64,000 bases of DNA from Mytilus californianus (Eukaryota; Mollusca; Bivalvia; Mytilida; Mytilidae). A program made the translations under genes and the position numbers. The notes under the pieces are model-generated. The model searched no databases. It saw nothing but the letters and a program-made list of their open reading frames with translations, and was not told where the DNA came from. Below are positions 12,586 through 27,500 of this stretch, one piece after another. Within the stretch, counting starts at the first letter, position 1, and every line of letters begins with the position of its first letter. The stretch is from contig NW_026262679.1 of the NCBI RefSeq assembly GCF_021869535.1, forward strand, positions 44,438,426-44,502,425. The letters are read 5' to 3'.

Positions 12586-15500
12586 CTGTTAAAAATTAGA
12601 TATATGTGGAATGAGTGCCAATGAGACAACTTTCCATCCAAATCACAATTTGTAAAAGTAAACCATTATAGGTCAAAGTACGGCCTTCAACACGCAGCCT
12701 TGGCTCACACCGAACAGCAAGCTATAAAGGGCCCCAAAATGACTAGTGTAAAACCATTCAAACAGGAAAACCAACGGTCTCATCTATATAAAAAAAACCA
12801 GAAACGAGAAACACTTATGAACCACATCTACAAACGACAACCACTGAACATCAGGTTCCTGACTTAGGACAGGTGCAAATAAATGCAGCGGGTTTAAACG
12901 TTTTAATAGGCGCCAACCTTCACCCTACCTGAAACAATAGTGTTATATCACAACATAGAAAGACACACTATAAAATATCAATTGAAATGGCATAACTCAA
13001 TCAAAAGACATATTAACAAAAACAAGTGAACATACACTGAACGAATAGTTCCCCGCCATCTTGAAGCAAAATGCTATATATTCAAATCATTGTGGATGAA
13101 ATATGCATTGTACAAATACATAACTTTAGCAATGTTGTTTTGTTCCTTAATTTTTTTCAAATGTACCACTGACATCTAATTTTGATACCAATAAGTATTA
13201 TTGATATGAATCACTGTCTCATTGAAAGTACTTTGCAGCTTTGAATAAAATATATGCCACCAATGTGACTGCAAATCATAAAACACAACAAAACCAGAAT
13301 AGACTTTATTGTAGAGGGAAATATAAAGTCTTCTATAACGGACAAGTATCTATACCATATTGAAAAAGTTGAAAACAAATTGAAAAGTGATTATCGGAGA
13401 TCTTCCATCCACAACAAATTATTCTAAAAAGTACCATTTAAATATAAACATTTACAATTACGACTCTGGGTAGCATTATTAATGTATGGGTACCATTATT
13501 AACGTATGAGTTCCTCCTGTAAAAGAGAGGCGAAAGATACCAAAGGGATATTCAAACTCATAAGTCGAAAATAAACTGACAACTTCATGGCTAAAAAAGA
13601 AAAAGACCAACAGACAACCAATAGTACACAAAACACCACATAGAAAACTAAGCAATACTCAGGTGCTCCGGAAGGGTAAGCAGATCCTGTTCCACATGTG
13701 GCACCAGTCGTGTTGCTCATTTTAGTACAAACACGGTAATAAGTCCAATTCGGTAGGTCACTTTCGGGGAGAAGGGGACGGAATTGTAGTTACGACATTT
13801 GAAACATATCCGCTATCATCTGTGAAACGGATATTCAATAACGGTCAACCAACTCGTGATGGCGTCCGTAAAATTTACAAAGGGATGATTTCAACTTCAC
13901 CACGATAGAAAAAAGAATCCCTGGAATATCGTATCAGCTGGGAGCTATATACTCTGTATGCAGGCTTTGCTGGAATTTTGCTACATAGAAATGAAAAGTT
14001 CACAATTGGGAAGCTGAAATCATCTCTTTTGTCGTAAAGTTTTGTTTTTAACCGACTCTCATTGTCAATTTCTAGATGTAAGTCAAACAATGAGGCAGAC
14101 TTTACAGTATCTGTTGTATCCTTTATCTCAAGTTCGATGGGATAGATGCGTTTAATATAGTCACCAAATTTTGAATTATTTAGTGAGAGAACATCATCTA
14201 TATAGCGTAGAAGTAAAGTTAAAGGATACTGCTAACTTCTTTTCTTTCTTCCTCAGAATTCCTGTATGAAGTCAGCCTTTTAATGGCCACTTTGTGGTAT
14301 TTCAAAAAAATCAAGAATTCATAAAGTTTCATAAAAGAACCCACACTAAAATATATCTAAAACGTTTACCTATATCTGATCAAATTAAAAACGACATAAA
14401 CGCAAACACGTAAGAAAAAAGTAAAACAATTTCAAAGAGAGCCGTAAGATACAAAAAGGATATTCAAACTCATAAGTCGAACGCCATGGCAAACACGAAA
14501 AACAACGAAAAGAGAAACAATAGTCTTCATAAAAATCATAAAAATCTAAACACTGAAAAACAAGAACCAAAACTGAGGTTGATCTAAGGTGCTTCAAAAA
14601 GGAAACCAATCCTGATCCCCATGTGGCATCCGTCGTGACGAAGTATTGAACTAATTGATAGCTATAAAACCAGGTTTAACCCACCATTTTCTTCGGAATA
14701 TAGCAGTTGTGTTTTACTTGTTCCGTTGATTGATAGCGTTTGATTTTGTCAGTTTTTATGGATTTCTCCTTTTGAATTTGCCTTGGAGTTCAGTATGTTT
14801 GTTCATATGGTAATTGAACTCACAAAAGTGTAAGTTTATTTTTCATTATGCATTTAAAAGTAATATACTTACTTTTATTTTTATGGGAAGGTAGTATAAG
14901 TGGTAAATCGGACATCACCTCCGGTTGGCTATTCTGCTCATCCTCTATTAAATTCTGTGAACTTATTGTAAGACCATCCTCGCTGAAAAAAATCACAAAT
15001 ACAAGGCGATGACTTTACTAGTCGTACGGTTCATGTAGGTGAGTTTATTTGATAAAATGGGTTTTTGATAGCTTTATTTTGGTAACGATACATGTTGCAG
15101 TTGTAACAATTCCTTTTATCAGTTATTAAACTTAAACTATCATATTGGTGATGGAAAAAAATAAAGTTAAACGTGTTTTACTGAATAACAATTTGATTTG
15201 GTGAAAAAGTATACCACCAAGTGTTCGATAATCCAACCGGAACTTAATGTGTTCCTCTTATTAAAATTTTAATCCTGTAATGTATGGCAAAGCTTCATTA
15301 GGGACATGAGAATTTTGGAAATGAATATGCTTGTCTGGTAAGAAATGAAAATAAATAATCTTGTCTTAGGCACTCGAGGTTGAAATAGACTAGTTTGCCT
15401 CCAAACATTGACAACATGCAGGATATAATTGTATACAAAATGTGAAATTAATAAGCATGTCTAGCAAATGTTAGGTGAAAATGAATATTTTGTTGGTGAA

Positions 15501-18500
15501 AAGTTAACCTTGATATTAGGATTGCTCATGGCAATCTTCATATCAAAATTCATGATAAACAAAGTGACTTGTCCTTACTTAATGATGATAGTCCGTCAGC
15601 TCGTACATTTCGGAGTTGGTTCGATACGCACAAAAATCTCAATTATCATAATAGTTGTATTACTAAAAAAACTTGTACATTAAGGATATATATATTATAA
15701 ATAGGTTAAAACTTTCACTAACTTTTATCACAATCATTTGACGTATTGTTGAAGTATTATTCCATCTGCAGAAATTTGATAAAACTAATTTTATTTCGCA
15801 TCAATTTTTTAACGGTCACGTAATTTATAACGCTAACTAGGTCAAGAATTTCCTTCAAATCGTCCCCTTCGGCTATAAAAAAAACTTATTGATAAAGGTT
15901 ATATTTCCAATGTTAGTGTTCAATCACTGCGTCTGGTATTTTTGAGCATAAATATCAATTACTAGTAGCTAGTTAAAGTTTGCAGCAAAACTTGAACATT
16001 TATTTTGTTTTTCCATATATTTCAGTAATTGCGAGCATTATGTAATTGTTCAATATTGGATACAATTGGTTTGATTGTAATTATGTTTTTGTAATCTATT
16101 ATTATTATCGTTTTAGTGTTAAGTGTTTATGCTGCAATAGTTTTCATTGATGTTCTTTTTATACAACATTTGGTAGTACACTAGCATTAGCTGAGCGAGG
16201 GTTGAGTTCTCAAAAAAAAAATTTGAGCATGCCACATATTCAAGTGCCGGTCCCGAGTCCAAAATCCTGTCATTGGTTGTTTTGCGTCAAATCTTAATGT
16301 TTTTAGATGTATCAAAAATTTTTGTCGCTTGGTTGGTGTCCCATCATTGACGTATACGTTATGTTTCTTTTATTTATTTAAATAAATGATATATTAATTT
16401 TCCTATATTAAAAAATCATTATTATCATGTTTTATTCCGGTTATCCGTTACCACTGCTGCATGTGCATATGATACCTGCAATTTGAATTTACATTTTATT
16501 CTTATTTAATTTATGATAGTTAAATACAATTAAGGTACACACCAGACTGCCACTTCAAACAAATCATCACATGCAAACTTGTAGGTTCCAAGTCTTCCTC
16601 GATCCCAATGAACCTGAAATTTATTGTGGCTGTATTATATCTAGGTGTTTTTATTTATTTTTAGAAATCCGAATGTTTTTTTTACCGACAAACATTGAGA
16701 TCGCATATCCCAAATAATTAATAAAGTTGTTATAATGTCAGAAATTAAGTTTAAATTGTTGTTATTTGTTAAAGGAGAAGGTACGATTTGGGACCAAAAT
16801 GGCCCTTGAATTATATGTATCCTTCACTGACTCCAATTTGCAGAATCAAAAGTGGAATCTTTGAACTTTGATATAACATTGCAGTTTTGGTTTAATATAT
16901 ACCCTTTTCATGGGTTATACAGACATAAAATAACAGTAAATTCAGGAAATGACGAAACAGCGCAAAATCTTGATTATTTGACACCTATATTACTAACAAT
17001 ATGATAGAGCACAACCCTTGCTCAAAAAGATATTCACAAAAGGAGCGTATGATGTATGTTTATTTAGCCAAAATGTTCCAAAAGTAAGCATATTTGGAAT
17101 GACATAACAATATTCGTTGGAATCCTATCTTTTGAAAAAAATATTTCTGAAAATTTGTGATTTCTTTAACAAAAAGATTATTTTTGATACTTACAATAAT
17201 TTTCAAATTTTATAACTTTTGATGAAATTCTAGCACAAAGAGATGTTTCACAAAATACATGATTTTTTTTTTATCAAGCACTCACATTTTACCACTTTCC
17301 CCCTTCAAGCTACAGCAATGTAAAAAATCTTCTACTTGGGACAATATTCACCAATGTCAATGCAATAACTCTATTATACAGTATACAAATATCAAATGAG
17401 TTACGCGAAACTGAGGCATACATTATATAAATATTAACCACATCAGAAAGTAACCAAATGCAAAATAAAGAGAAATTTATACTATAATAAGAGTACAGTA
17501 TTCTTTTCTGATTTCTAATTAATGCTTGATGGGCACGACTCCCTTAAACTGATATTTTTTTTTAATACAAATACATGTTAAGTATTACATACTACAACTT
17601 TTCCGTTTGATTCAACACGCAGAATAGTTCCTTGGCTACCTCTACCACCATCCTGTTCACCATACTTCCAATCTTTACCTATAAACATAAACAGAAATGG
17701 TTGATTCATTCGTATACAAAGAAGCTTAAGATGGACTTGTTAAATTTAAATGTGAATAATAGCAAACTATGCTGTATTAAAGGGTAAACGTTGAGTACAT
17801 TTCCCATCAGGTTAGTCCATCAACATTTTAATGGTCCTATCTCTCCATTAGTTGTTATCATTTCATGATGTTTTTGTGTATTCAGGGATCTTCATGCCCA
17901 TTTCACAACTTCATCGGGTGTTGTTATTTCTTCATGTTTTTTTTTGCATATTTAGTACTTGGTTTTGTCGGAAAACATTCGGTTTGGTCGGCTGTGTTCC
18001 TTCACAATATGCCTCGACTTGGAGCGATTTAAAACTTTTCACACTTGACTCTCGTTATTATAGTCAATATTTTGACTTCTATATGCTTTTTGGTTGTTTA
18101 TTTGATTGATTGTATGGATGGGTTGCAATTCCTGTAGCAGAGTAGTTTACTCCACATATCCCGTTCATATTATTTGTTTCCATTATGTTTCATCGTGGAT
18201 GACAAAAGAAGCGTAACCATGACATAATCAGCTATAATTTTCGGTGTATTAGTCGAATGATACAAATACATGATGATACCGATACAAACCGAAGTCATAC
18301 AAGTGCTTTTAACATTCTCGCACATTGTTAAACAGTTTGAATACTAGTAGTTCAATCATAGTATAGAAATTGTCTACCAATCTCTTTTCTAAAACGTCAT
18401 AACAATCATTCCAACTGAATTTTATAATGCTGTTGTTAGAATATTTGCCACTTTTTTTTTAATAATTGGTAGCGACAACTTTCTTTGAATAATTTATTTT

Positions 18501-21500
18501 ATACAATACCTCTTTTAACCTTGCATCCAACAGCAATCATCTCATCTACTAATCGCCTAGGTTCATTTACAGGTTTAATATCATAACATTTGATGCTTTC
18601 ATCATAATTATAACAATTCTTGAGACCACTGTCCCATTCAACCCATATCATTCCTGAAAAGAATTTGCACACAGATTTTAATTTCACATTCCTAAAGTGG
18701 TATTGATATATATATATATATATATATATGCATTCCTCACACCATTTTTTGCAATACTTTTTTGTTGTTTTAAAAAGTAATAAGCACCTGAAACGTTTCA
18801 TTTAATTTCACAGCCTGGGATATACAAATCACAATGTTTTTTTTTCTATCCGTCTTGTACTGCTTTAGCAATTTTTCAAATGTACAACTTTAAGCATTCA
18901 GCGGAAATAAATCTTATTTTCTGGCAACATCATGTATATATAAATTAACAAGTATTTCACACACGTGCTTGTATCGTTCTGTAATGCTAAATTGTATGCA
19001 TGATTTAGATTCATTTTGTTTGCATTTGGTCATGAGAGCGTTCAATTGCGCGATAAATTAAATACCATCTTTATCTTCACCAATAACGGTACCAGCCATG
19101 TTCGAATCTTGATTTTTCCATTGCCAATTTGGTCCTCGTCGAACACGTGTTCCTAACTTGACAGCTTGACATTTCGGTTGTTTGAATCGACCATGATACT
19201 GCGTTACAGGATCCAGTAACAACATAACATTATCCGTGATATCATCCTGTATCGGTAGTAAAACTATATTATGTGATTGATTAGTTTGTATCACGTAGTC
19301 TTTAAAGTGATTCTAAAGGTTCAGAAAGTAGTAGAAATGAAAAAAAACACACTTTACATATTGTTTGCTGGATTTACCTTCATTAGGAACGCTTAAATCT
19401 GAATATTTGATAGCCTAAAAAGGACCTTAAGATAATAGCCAATTGCATTCAAGGTCAAAATTTCCGGGAGGGAGTTTAAACCTTAGTTTCTTAATAATTT
19501 ATAAGTTTATAACGGACAATTTAAAAAAGGTTTGTTATAAATCATGTCAGTACCAAAGTATTGACTACTTAGCTGATGATACCCTCAGGGACTGATAATC
19601 CACCAGCAGTGGTATCGACCCAGTGCCAGTAAGACCTGTTAAATTTTACGGACGCCATCACGAGTTGGTTGACCGTTATTGAATATTTGTTTCACAGATG
19701 ACGACGGATATGTTCCAAATGTCGTAACCACAATCCGGTCCTCATTTCAACGAATGTGACCTACTGAATAAGACTTATCATTGGGTTTGTACTAACATGA
19801 GCAACACGACGGGTGCCACATGTGGAGCAGGATCTGCTTACTATTTTGGATCACCTGAGACAATCTCCTATTTTTGGTGGAGTTTCGGCTGCTCGGTCTT
19901 TAGTTTTCGATGTTGTATTGTCTTTGAGCGTACATGATGAAGGTAAATCCAGACAAGCGCTTCGCACGCATGAAATTTATTATGTGTTGTTTTCATTTGT
20001 TTTGTATTGTTTGTACTGTTGTTTGTCTTTTGTTTGTTTTTCTTTTTTTGCCATGGCGTAGTCAGTTTATTTCGACTTATGAGTTTGAATGACCCTTTGG
20101 TATTTTTCGCCTTTCTTTTAAAACCATGGATGATTTTTGGTGGAATTCAGAGTGTGTTTTAATAAAAAATATCTAATTTAAATTTTTAGTCTATGGTGAT
20201 GGTACTGTAGTTATAAATTGTGCATTTCAAACAATATGATAAAGGGGGTTAAGTTTTTAAAAAAAATTCTTTTTCTTTCTAAAAATTTTAAAGAACATAT
20301 TTTTGTATTTCTAACATCAGAATTCTGTGGCTAGTTATGGACTTGTTTTTTTAACAATGCTAAAGAGCATGGCAACATATTTTTGATGAAGTTTCACGTT
20401 TATATATTTTAAATGTGATGAACAAACACTAAAACATATTTAATTACAACATTATATTTTTTTTCACTTTGAAATAATTTTTCACAGCGATTTCTTTTTA
20501 ACATCGAACCATATAAGATATTTTTCTATTCAAAACACACACATAATTTCACGGATCTTTCTGTACCAAACATAGTCTGTAAAGATGAAACTAAAAGTAT
20601 CACTAAAAGAGGAGTACTTTCAGAAATAGTTTATATCAACGTTTAAAAAATCTAAGAACTCACATATGCATCTAGTTCCTGTAGAGTAGCAGAACGAACA
20701 GCTGCTTTTACAGAGGTTTTAGTTAACTCAGAATGTTTCTCTAATTGATTTGCTATTCTTGATGCATGGATCTGAAAAGCATTAGTTATAATCCATGTTG
20801 AGCACTGGATTTTGATAAACATTTGGATTCGATATCAATAAATACGTAGCTTGCTACAAAATATCACGAATAAAAGCACAATTAAAGTTCAGGATAAGAC
20901 TTTTAACAATGTATTTTATTCGCAGTATCACATCTCCATGTATTGTCTTTGAAGTTCTAACAATATTATGGCTTCTCTTCAACCAGATGATCAAATAATA
21001 AACGCCTGACGATTGCCCAAACGTGCAATTTTAAATTATTTTAGCATTTGTTTAAAAATATATAAGGACATTCCTAACCAAAATCATCAAAAAAATATGA
21101 TATAGACTCTTTAATTTTCAAATTCGTGTAGGTTCTGAAAACTTTTAGATTTCAACCCAGCGAGTGAAGGAAAAACAGGGGTAACAGGCCCACTTCTTAT
21201 TCGGTGCACTTTTTCATTCTTGAAAATACTTGATCCTCCATCGCAATCGTCCGCGCCAAATTGTGTTGTGTGGTAAAGTTTGAAAGAATATGACAGACAT
21301 GGACATATATCAGTCATGAACTAAGTTGATAAAAATCAGTTCCCATTCAGCTGTTCTCTTTCTGTATTATTCGGTACGGGAATCGATATTGAAACAGATG
21401 GACGACTACAAACTAGAATCTATGACAAACTTGATGATTTCAACTTTCCAATTGTCAACTTCTCATTTCGCTGCAGTAACATTCACTCTGCTCAATCGTT

Positions 21501-24500
21501 TGGTGTTTACATATCTCAGTTAATACGTTACGCTCGTGTATGTTCACACTATATGGACTTCATTAACAGAAATGTTCTGATCAAAACTTTTCCAAGAGAG
21601 TCATGAGGATGAATGCCTTATATCCACACTATATAAGATTTACGGTCATCAATAATTGGTTGACTGATACGATATGTAGGTGTCTCAATTCACTAGCGAC
21701 ATGTTTTCGCAGTGATAGATCTTTAGCTAAGACGACGGATCTGTAATTTTACCATTTGTGTCCTATTCCCGATTGTGATATTTTTACTAGGTGTGAATTC
21801 ACATGGCAGGTGATGCATGAATAGCAGGAGATTCTCATCCTGTCGACGGCTCCTGCCTAACTCCTATTGGAGTTCATGCGATTCCCTCAAGTTCTGTTTG
21901 TTACCGTGATTTATCTCGTCCTAATCGATTTTCGAAAACTTGAACATTGGTATACTACTTTCGCCTTAATTTATACAGAATCAAATGTATTTGCGTTTGT
22001 TAGATAAGGTGTTGTGAGGATTCTTTGTAAGGTTTTCCCCCTATATTCGTGCATAATTCATTCTCCGTCAAGAACTCGATTTAATAAGGCGATTAATAGT
22101 AGACTTCCCGATGGTTTTTTAGTATTGTTGTCATTGATGACGCATACCTTACTCCTTTTCATTTTCTACTATGATAGTTTTGACTCAAAACAAAGGGAGT
22201 GTGATGAACGATTCGAGATAACCGGTACGAACTTTGGTAGCCTTTGAAAATTTATTATTATATATTTACCAGAATCTGTGTATTTTGAGAGAGACGCTGA
22301 ATCTGATCGGGTGGAATCAACTTCCCAGAAGTCTTATTTGCAACCTTACTCATAATCTAAAAATCAAATCATATATGACAATCTTTGTTCAGTACATAAT
22401 AGTTAAGTATACACGTATCCAAAACTCCTTTTTCTGGAATATACATCATGATTGAAATCTTGGATAGAAAGAAATCAAAGATGATACAAACAAATACGAT
22501 AAACTTCTAATTTAAGTTGAGTGCTATTATAAAAAAAAAAAAAAGGAAAAAAAGGGAATTCGATTAACGAAAAGCTTAATTTAGACAAAACACTATTTAC
22601 GCAACTGACAGACCATGCGTTTGGCGTACCATTTTGTAAGCCCGGTATCTTAAATTAGTTTCTACAAAACGTAAAATAATATTATGAAAGTATTTATAAT
22701 AATAAAAATAGATAAGAAAGCTTACGTCAGTGTTCGCACCTCCAATTGGTACACAAAATATTTTCATTCCTCTAAGAGCAATATTTGTAATAGTTTTATC
22801 TATTTCCATATCCATCTCTAAATTCAACATAGTCTGAAAGTAAAGTAAAATGTAAAACAATATAAACTTAAATATATTGTTTATTGGCTGCTGGATCCCA
22901 CTTATTGTCACATTAACCTATTATGTAAATTTGGGTTCCTCGCCCAGTTTTGTCAATATAAACGAAACTATAAACAACTGTCATACATGTGGGAGGTTTA
23001 GCTGGCTATAAAACCAGGTTTAACCCACCATTTTCTTTTCCTATACTTTTTGTAATTAGGATATACGTTTTAGTATATCGTAAATTAAATATGAAAATTT
23101 CAGTCAAATCGGTGAACCTGAATTTGAAAGCTAATGCCCCTTTTATATCTAATTAAGATGTCAATTGTTTGTCTGATCGCTGGAAAATACATAAATAAGT
23201 AATGGTTTAACTGCGAATTTAAGGCCTCTTTAGATGACGACGGAATCGGGAGTATTATTTTTACCTTAAACAATTTAATTCATTAGAGAGAGTAAAATCT
23301 TTCAGAATTTATGGCAGTGCCTGTCAGTCTCACCATAACCTTCTTTGTCTGATGACTAAGCTTTTAGTTTTCACTATTGTATGTTTTATCTAAATATATA
23401 TAAACTATAAAAAAATCCCTCTTTTTCCCTCGAAAATCACACGAAATAAAATTTCTGACAGAATTTTGATACTGCGAGGCACTCCATACCTTTTTAGAAA
23501 GGTTAAACTAGTAAAATGTTATTTTCATCTAATTAATCATTTAGGGGTCGATGAAGCAAACAGTTTGGAAGGCAACATACATAAATAGTTAGTGATCATA
23601 AGTGAAAGATCATTTCATGTTCTGTAGGATACTTGTTTGTGTACGGATCATTTCAGAAGATGCTGATCCATTTTATTCGTTTTCAATTTTGTACTCAGCA
23701 TTATAATGGGGACAAAATATATTTGCTAATCCTGCCTTGGGCAGTATAATTTTTCTTTCAGTTCGGCATATTCATTTCCAAAATCCTCTTGACACCCTTC
23801 CGCAACTCCCTCCCCTTCCCCCTCAAGAAAGTAACATAAACTTCCTGTATAAGAAAACTTAATGAGCTTGAACAGAATAGGTTATTTAATATCCGTTCAG
23901 GTCAACTTTGATTCAGGAATTTGTTTCCAATTAGTTTATGTACAATTTCATGTTCTGAATTTACTGTCAAAATGTCTCCTTTCAATTATGCTAACACTAA
24001 ATCATTCTCTTCGGATCACATCGTTGTCCAACAACAGCAGTTCAGATCCAGTGATAATAAGCAAATGTTTGATACAGAATTTGCGCTCGTGACATTGGTT
24101 TTTTGTTTAAATTATCCTACCAGTTGTGTGAAGACGAAAAGTTTGGATTTTTTGTTGTACTATAGTAGTCTTAAGATTTTAATAAATACATGACGTACTG
24201 TTTATAAGAGTTTTGTCATTTCAATTGGCAGACAAATTACACGCGGTGCTTTAAATTCAAGTTTTATGTCACAATGAAACGTATCATTCAAGACGTTACA
24301 GCACTGCATACGATGATAAAAAAAAACAATTAAAAATGGAAGGTTTGATATAACCAGTACTTTCCTGATTGAATGAGTAGTTTACCTGTTTTGAAACTAA
24401 TACTTGCCAGTAAAGACGATACTGATAGCGCACCAATACTGTCTCTGTCATCTTCACCAGGGGCATCTACACGAGTTGCCATTCCATCCGTGATCACAAT

Positions 24501-27500
24501 AATATACGGTAGGAAATTATGGTTTTCTATGGTAGTAGGGCCACCTTTAGAAAAATGCTCATTGTAAATTAATTAATTTAAGAATTATATAATTAATATA
24601 TAGATATATATACAGTATGGTCTGAAAATTAATCTATCTTTGCTTTCATACATGTTTTAATCACTTGTAATAAATGAAATCACAATAAAAGCCTAAACTA
24701 ACTGTTTGTTTTAATCAGTGGCGAAGGAGTAGACTGAAAACTGTTTTTTAGGGAGGTTGGACCTCTGAAAAGTGACAAGCAAAAAACATATTTCATATTG
24801 TTTGATAAACTAGAAGTCAATCAGTGTGCTTTCATATTCAGTTTTTATTGTCAATAAATTTGTTTGCCAAAAAAGAGGGCTAACTACATAGTTTTGCCCC
24901 TTTTCACAACCGTCTCATTCGCAAGAACTTTTGATACTTAGAGAAGGGAATTTTTATGGAATATGCCTATATATTGTAAAATAAACTTACAGTGAGTAAT
25001 TCCAGATAAAGCCATCAACAGACCAGCTGCTAGTGGGGACGGACCACCAGGATGCAACTTGGCTGAAATACATTAAATTAAAGATAAAGATATTATTTTT
25101 TTTTACAAGCAAAAACGCGTGGAATGGATATATAAGTACAAGTCATGAAAATTATACGATGCAGTCTGAATGATATTTCTATTAAGATTTGATTTACAAT
25201 AACCAGGAAACACAATAGGCTTCATTTTTCTAAAGGTTATTGATGTGTAAACTGTGGCGATTAATTCACAAACTGAATAAAAGTCCTTCGGGACTTTTAT
25301 GAAAAGTTTGTGAGAAAGTGACCAAGTTTACACATCAATAACCTCTGGAAACAAATGTGTTTAATACTTATAATTCATAGGCCAAACGATTGCGATGTTT
25401 GATTAGCATGTTTTTTGTTCTTTGGCTTCTATTTACCATCAAATGCACAACTGACAAGTCGTTACTAAGGATTTAGCCGTCATATTGAATTTCTGAAACC
25501 CATAAATGTGCGATTAATGCAATACAATCTAAAATGAAACAACACATACCTCAAAAACGTCCTTGTAATGGTTTTATAAGTTGAGAGTTTTCATTCGTGT
25601 TGACGTCATGTTTAGCCACGTTAACACGGTAAGATCATTCGTGATATTTCGCCTGCATTTTTTCTTTTTGCTATGCAATTAAATAATTTGTTTTTCAATC
25701 CCAACTTGCTTAGTACTCCTGAATCACATACATGTGTATCGCGCCAGAATGTAACGAAAGTAGCTTCGGCAACATGGTTTATCGAAATGTAAACCAAAGG
25801 AAATATTCTAACGGACCAATCCGATTTAAAGTATTTGTAGATATGCAAATCATATAAGAATTATATCATGACATTTCAAATATTTTACTTTGTTTCCAAT
25901 AATAAGTACTTATACATATTTAGAACCTTAAAATTTGATTTGTGTTGCTTTCTCATATTATGAAATATAAAGGTATATGATGTATACTATTACCTATTTC
26001 TTTTTTTATATCATCATAATCTGCCAGAGGATGCATGATCAATTCAGTGTCTTCCCCAAAATGAGCTAGTCCGACATTATCTCGTATACCGTATCTTAAA
26101 CTGATCTGATGTAGACCTGTCCAAATCGCAATGTCAGCAATTAACAATGTGGAAATATCTAAAGGCACCGTTATCAATGAAAACCATGCGAAGTTAAATA
26201 TCATCTAATTCAAATCATCTTTTATTTAATTGGCTTAAACTTACAAAGTTCAAATAAGTATAGGCTTGTCTGTTTGTATGGACTTTTTATGTTATATAGT
26301 TTTCCCTTTTACACTTTTGGTACTAAGCGTAACTTTTTCAATTTACACGTCTCGAACCAATGGCAATTAGTATCATATATTTTTTATACTATTATGATCC
26401 CGTTCTACTCTTAAAAATAGTAAAGTAGTGTGTGTGTTTAGTTTTGATTTATCTTTTTGGCAATTCAAAGGTAAGTTTTGTTTTTAATTCTAATGATAAA
26501 GAATAGCTCGTTATTAGCTGATCTTCATAGTTACTTATGTCTGTATAAAAACAAATAAGACTTGAAACATGCTTTTCATTCATTGTTATATATATATAAC
26601 ATTTAATTGTCCAAGTAATTTGTTTGTATTTTTTTTTTACCGTCGATAAAGTTTGTTGCAGTTTTTATCATTGTATCGAATTTTTCTCCTTGCATACTCT
26701 CTGATGTGTCCAACAGTAACATATATTTATGTCCACGGGAACTCCTTTTTCCATGACTTAAAACCAGTTTCATGGCAACTGTTAAGTAAAAAGTACATCT
26801 TGTAAATGCTTTGAGACAAATACCATAAATGTATTTGCAAGGTAAATAAAGATTGTATAAGGGACATAAAATATTATCAACAAAAAAGGGTTTTGTAGAC
26901 ATTAATCATTATCATTTAATACTTGAAATGTAAACTCATTTTACTCAACCCAAAACTCAAAACAATTTTCACATATTATTTAAAATTTTATTGAGTTTCA
27001 TGCAATAACTTTAACATTTATATCACATTAAAAATTTGAAAGACTGGATAACTGTACAGGACACAACTTTTATATAATGAGAATAACGACTGAAACATAA
27101 CATCCATGTTAAATTTAATGTTATGAAAATCAATATAAAACAGTTACTAGTATATTCAACAGGAAACTATAAAGAGCATTTGTGGCTCACTTACATAGCT
27201 TTGAATCTTTAAAAAATTAAATCTTTCCAACATTATAGTTTAGAAAATAATTTCTGACTAAATATCGTTTTGTTAATCTAGTTTTGTTGATCGCTTTTGT
27301 TGTTTAATGGTTTCTCTCCACCATGGTGCCAATACAACAAAGCATGCTTTGAATTACTACCACTGACAATCTGATAAATGAAGGAGATATGGTATGAGTC
27401 ATTATATGGTCCCATAATTTTTTTCGACCATTTCCAAATTTTATATTTTTATTATTGATAGATAAATATGACGAGTCTTATTAAGACAAAACGAGCGTCT

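Noticed and set aside
22818-22833. An extended exon 11 using the acceptor at 22,834-22,835.
   Set aside because: It would enter in phase 0, incompatible with the phase-1 donor of exon 10; the acceptor at 22,818-22,819 restores the frame.
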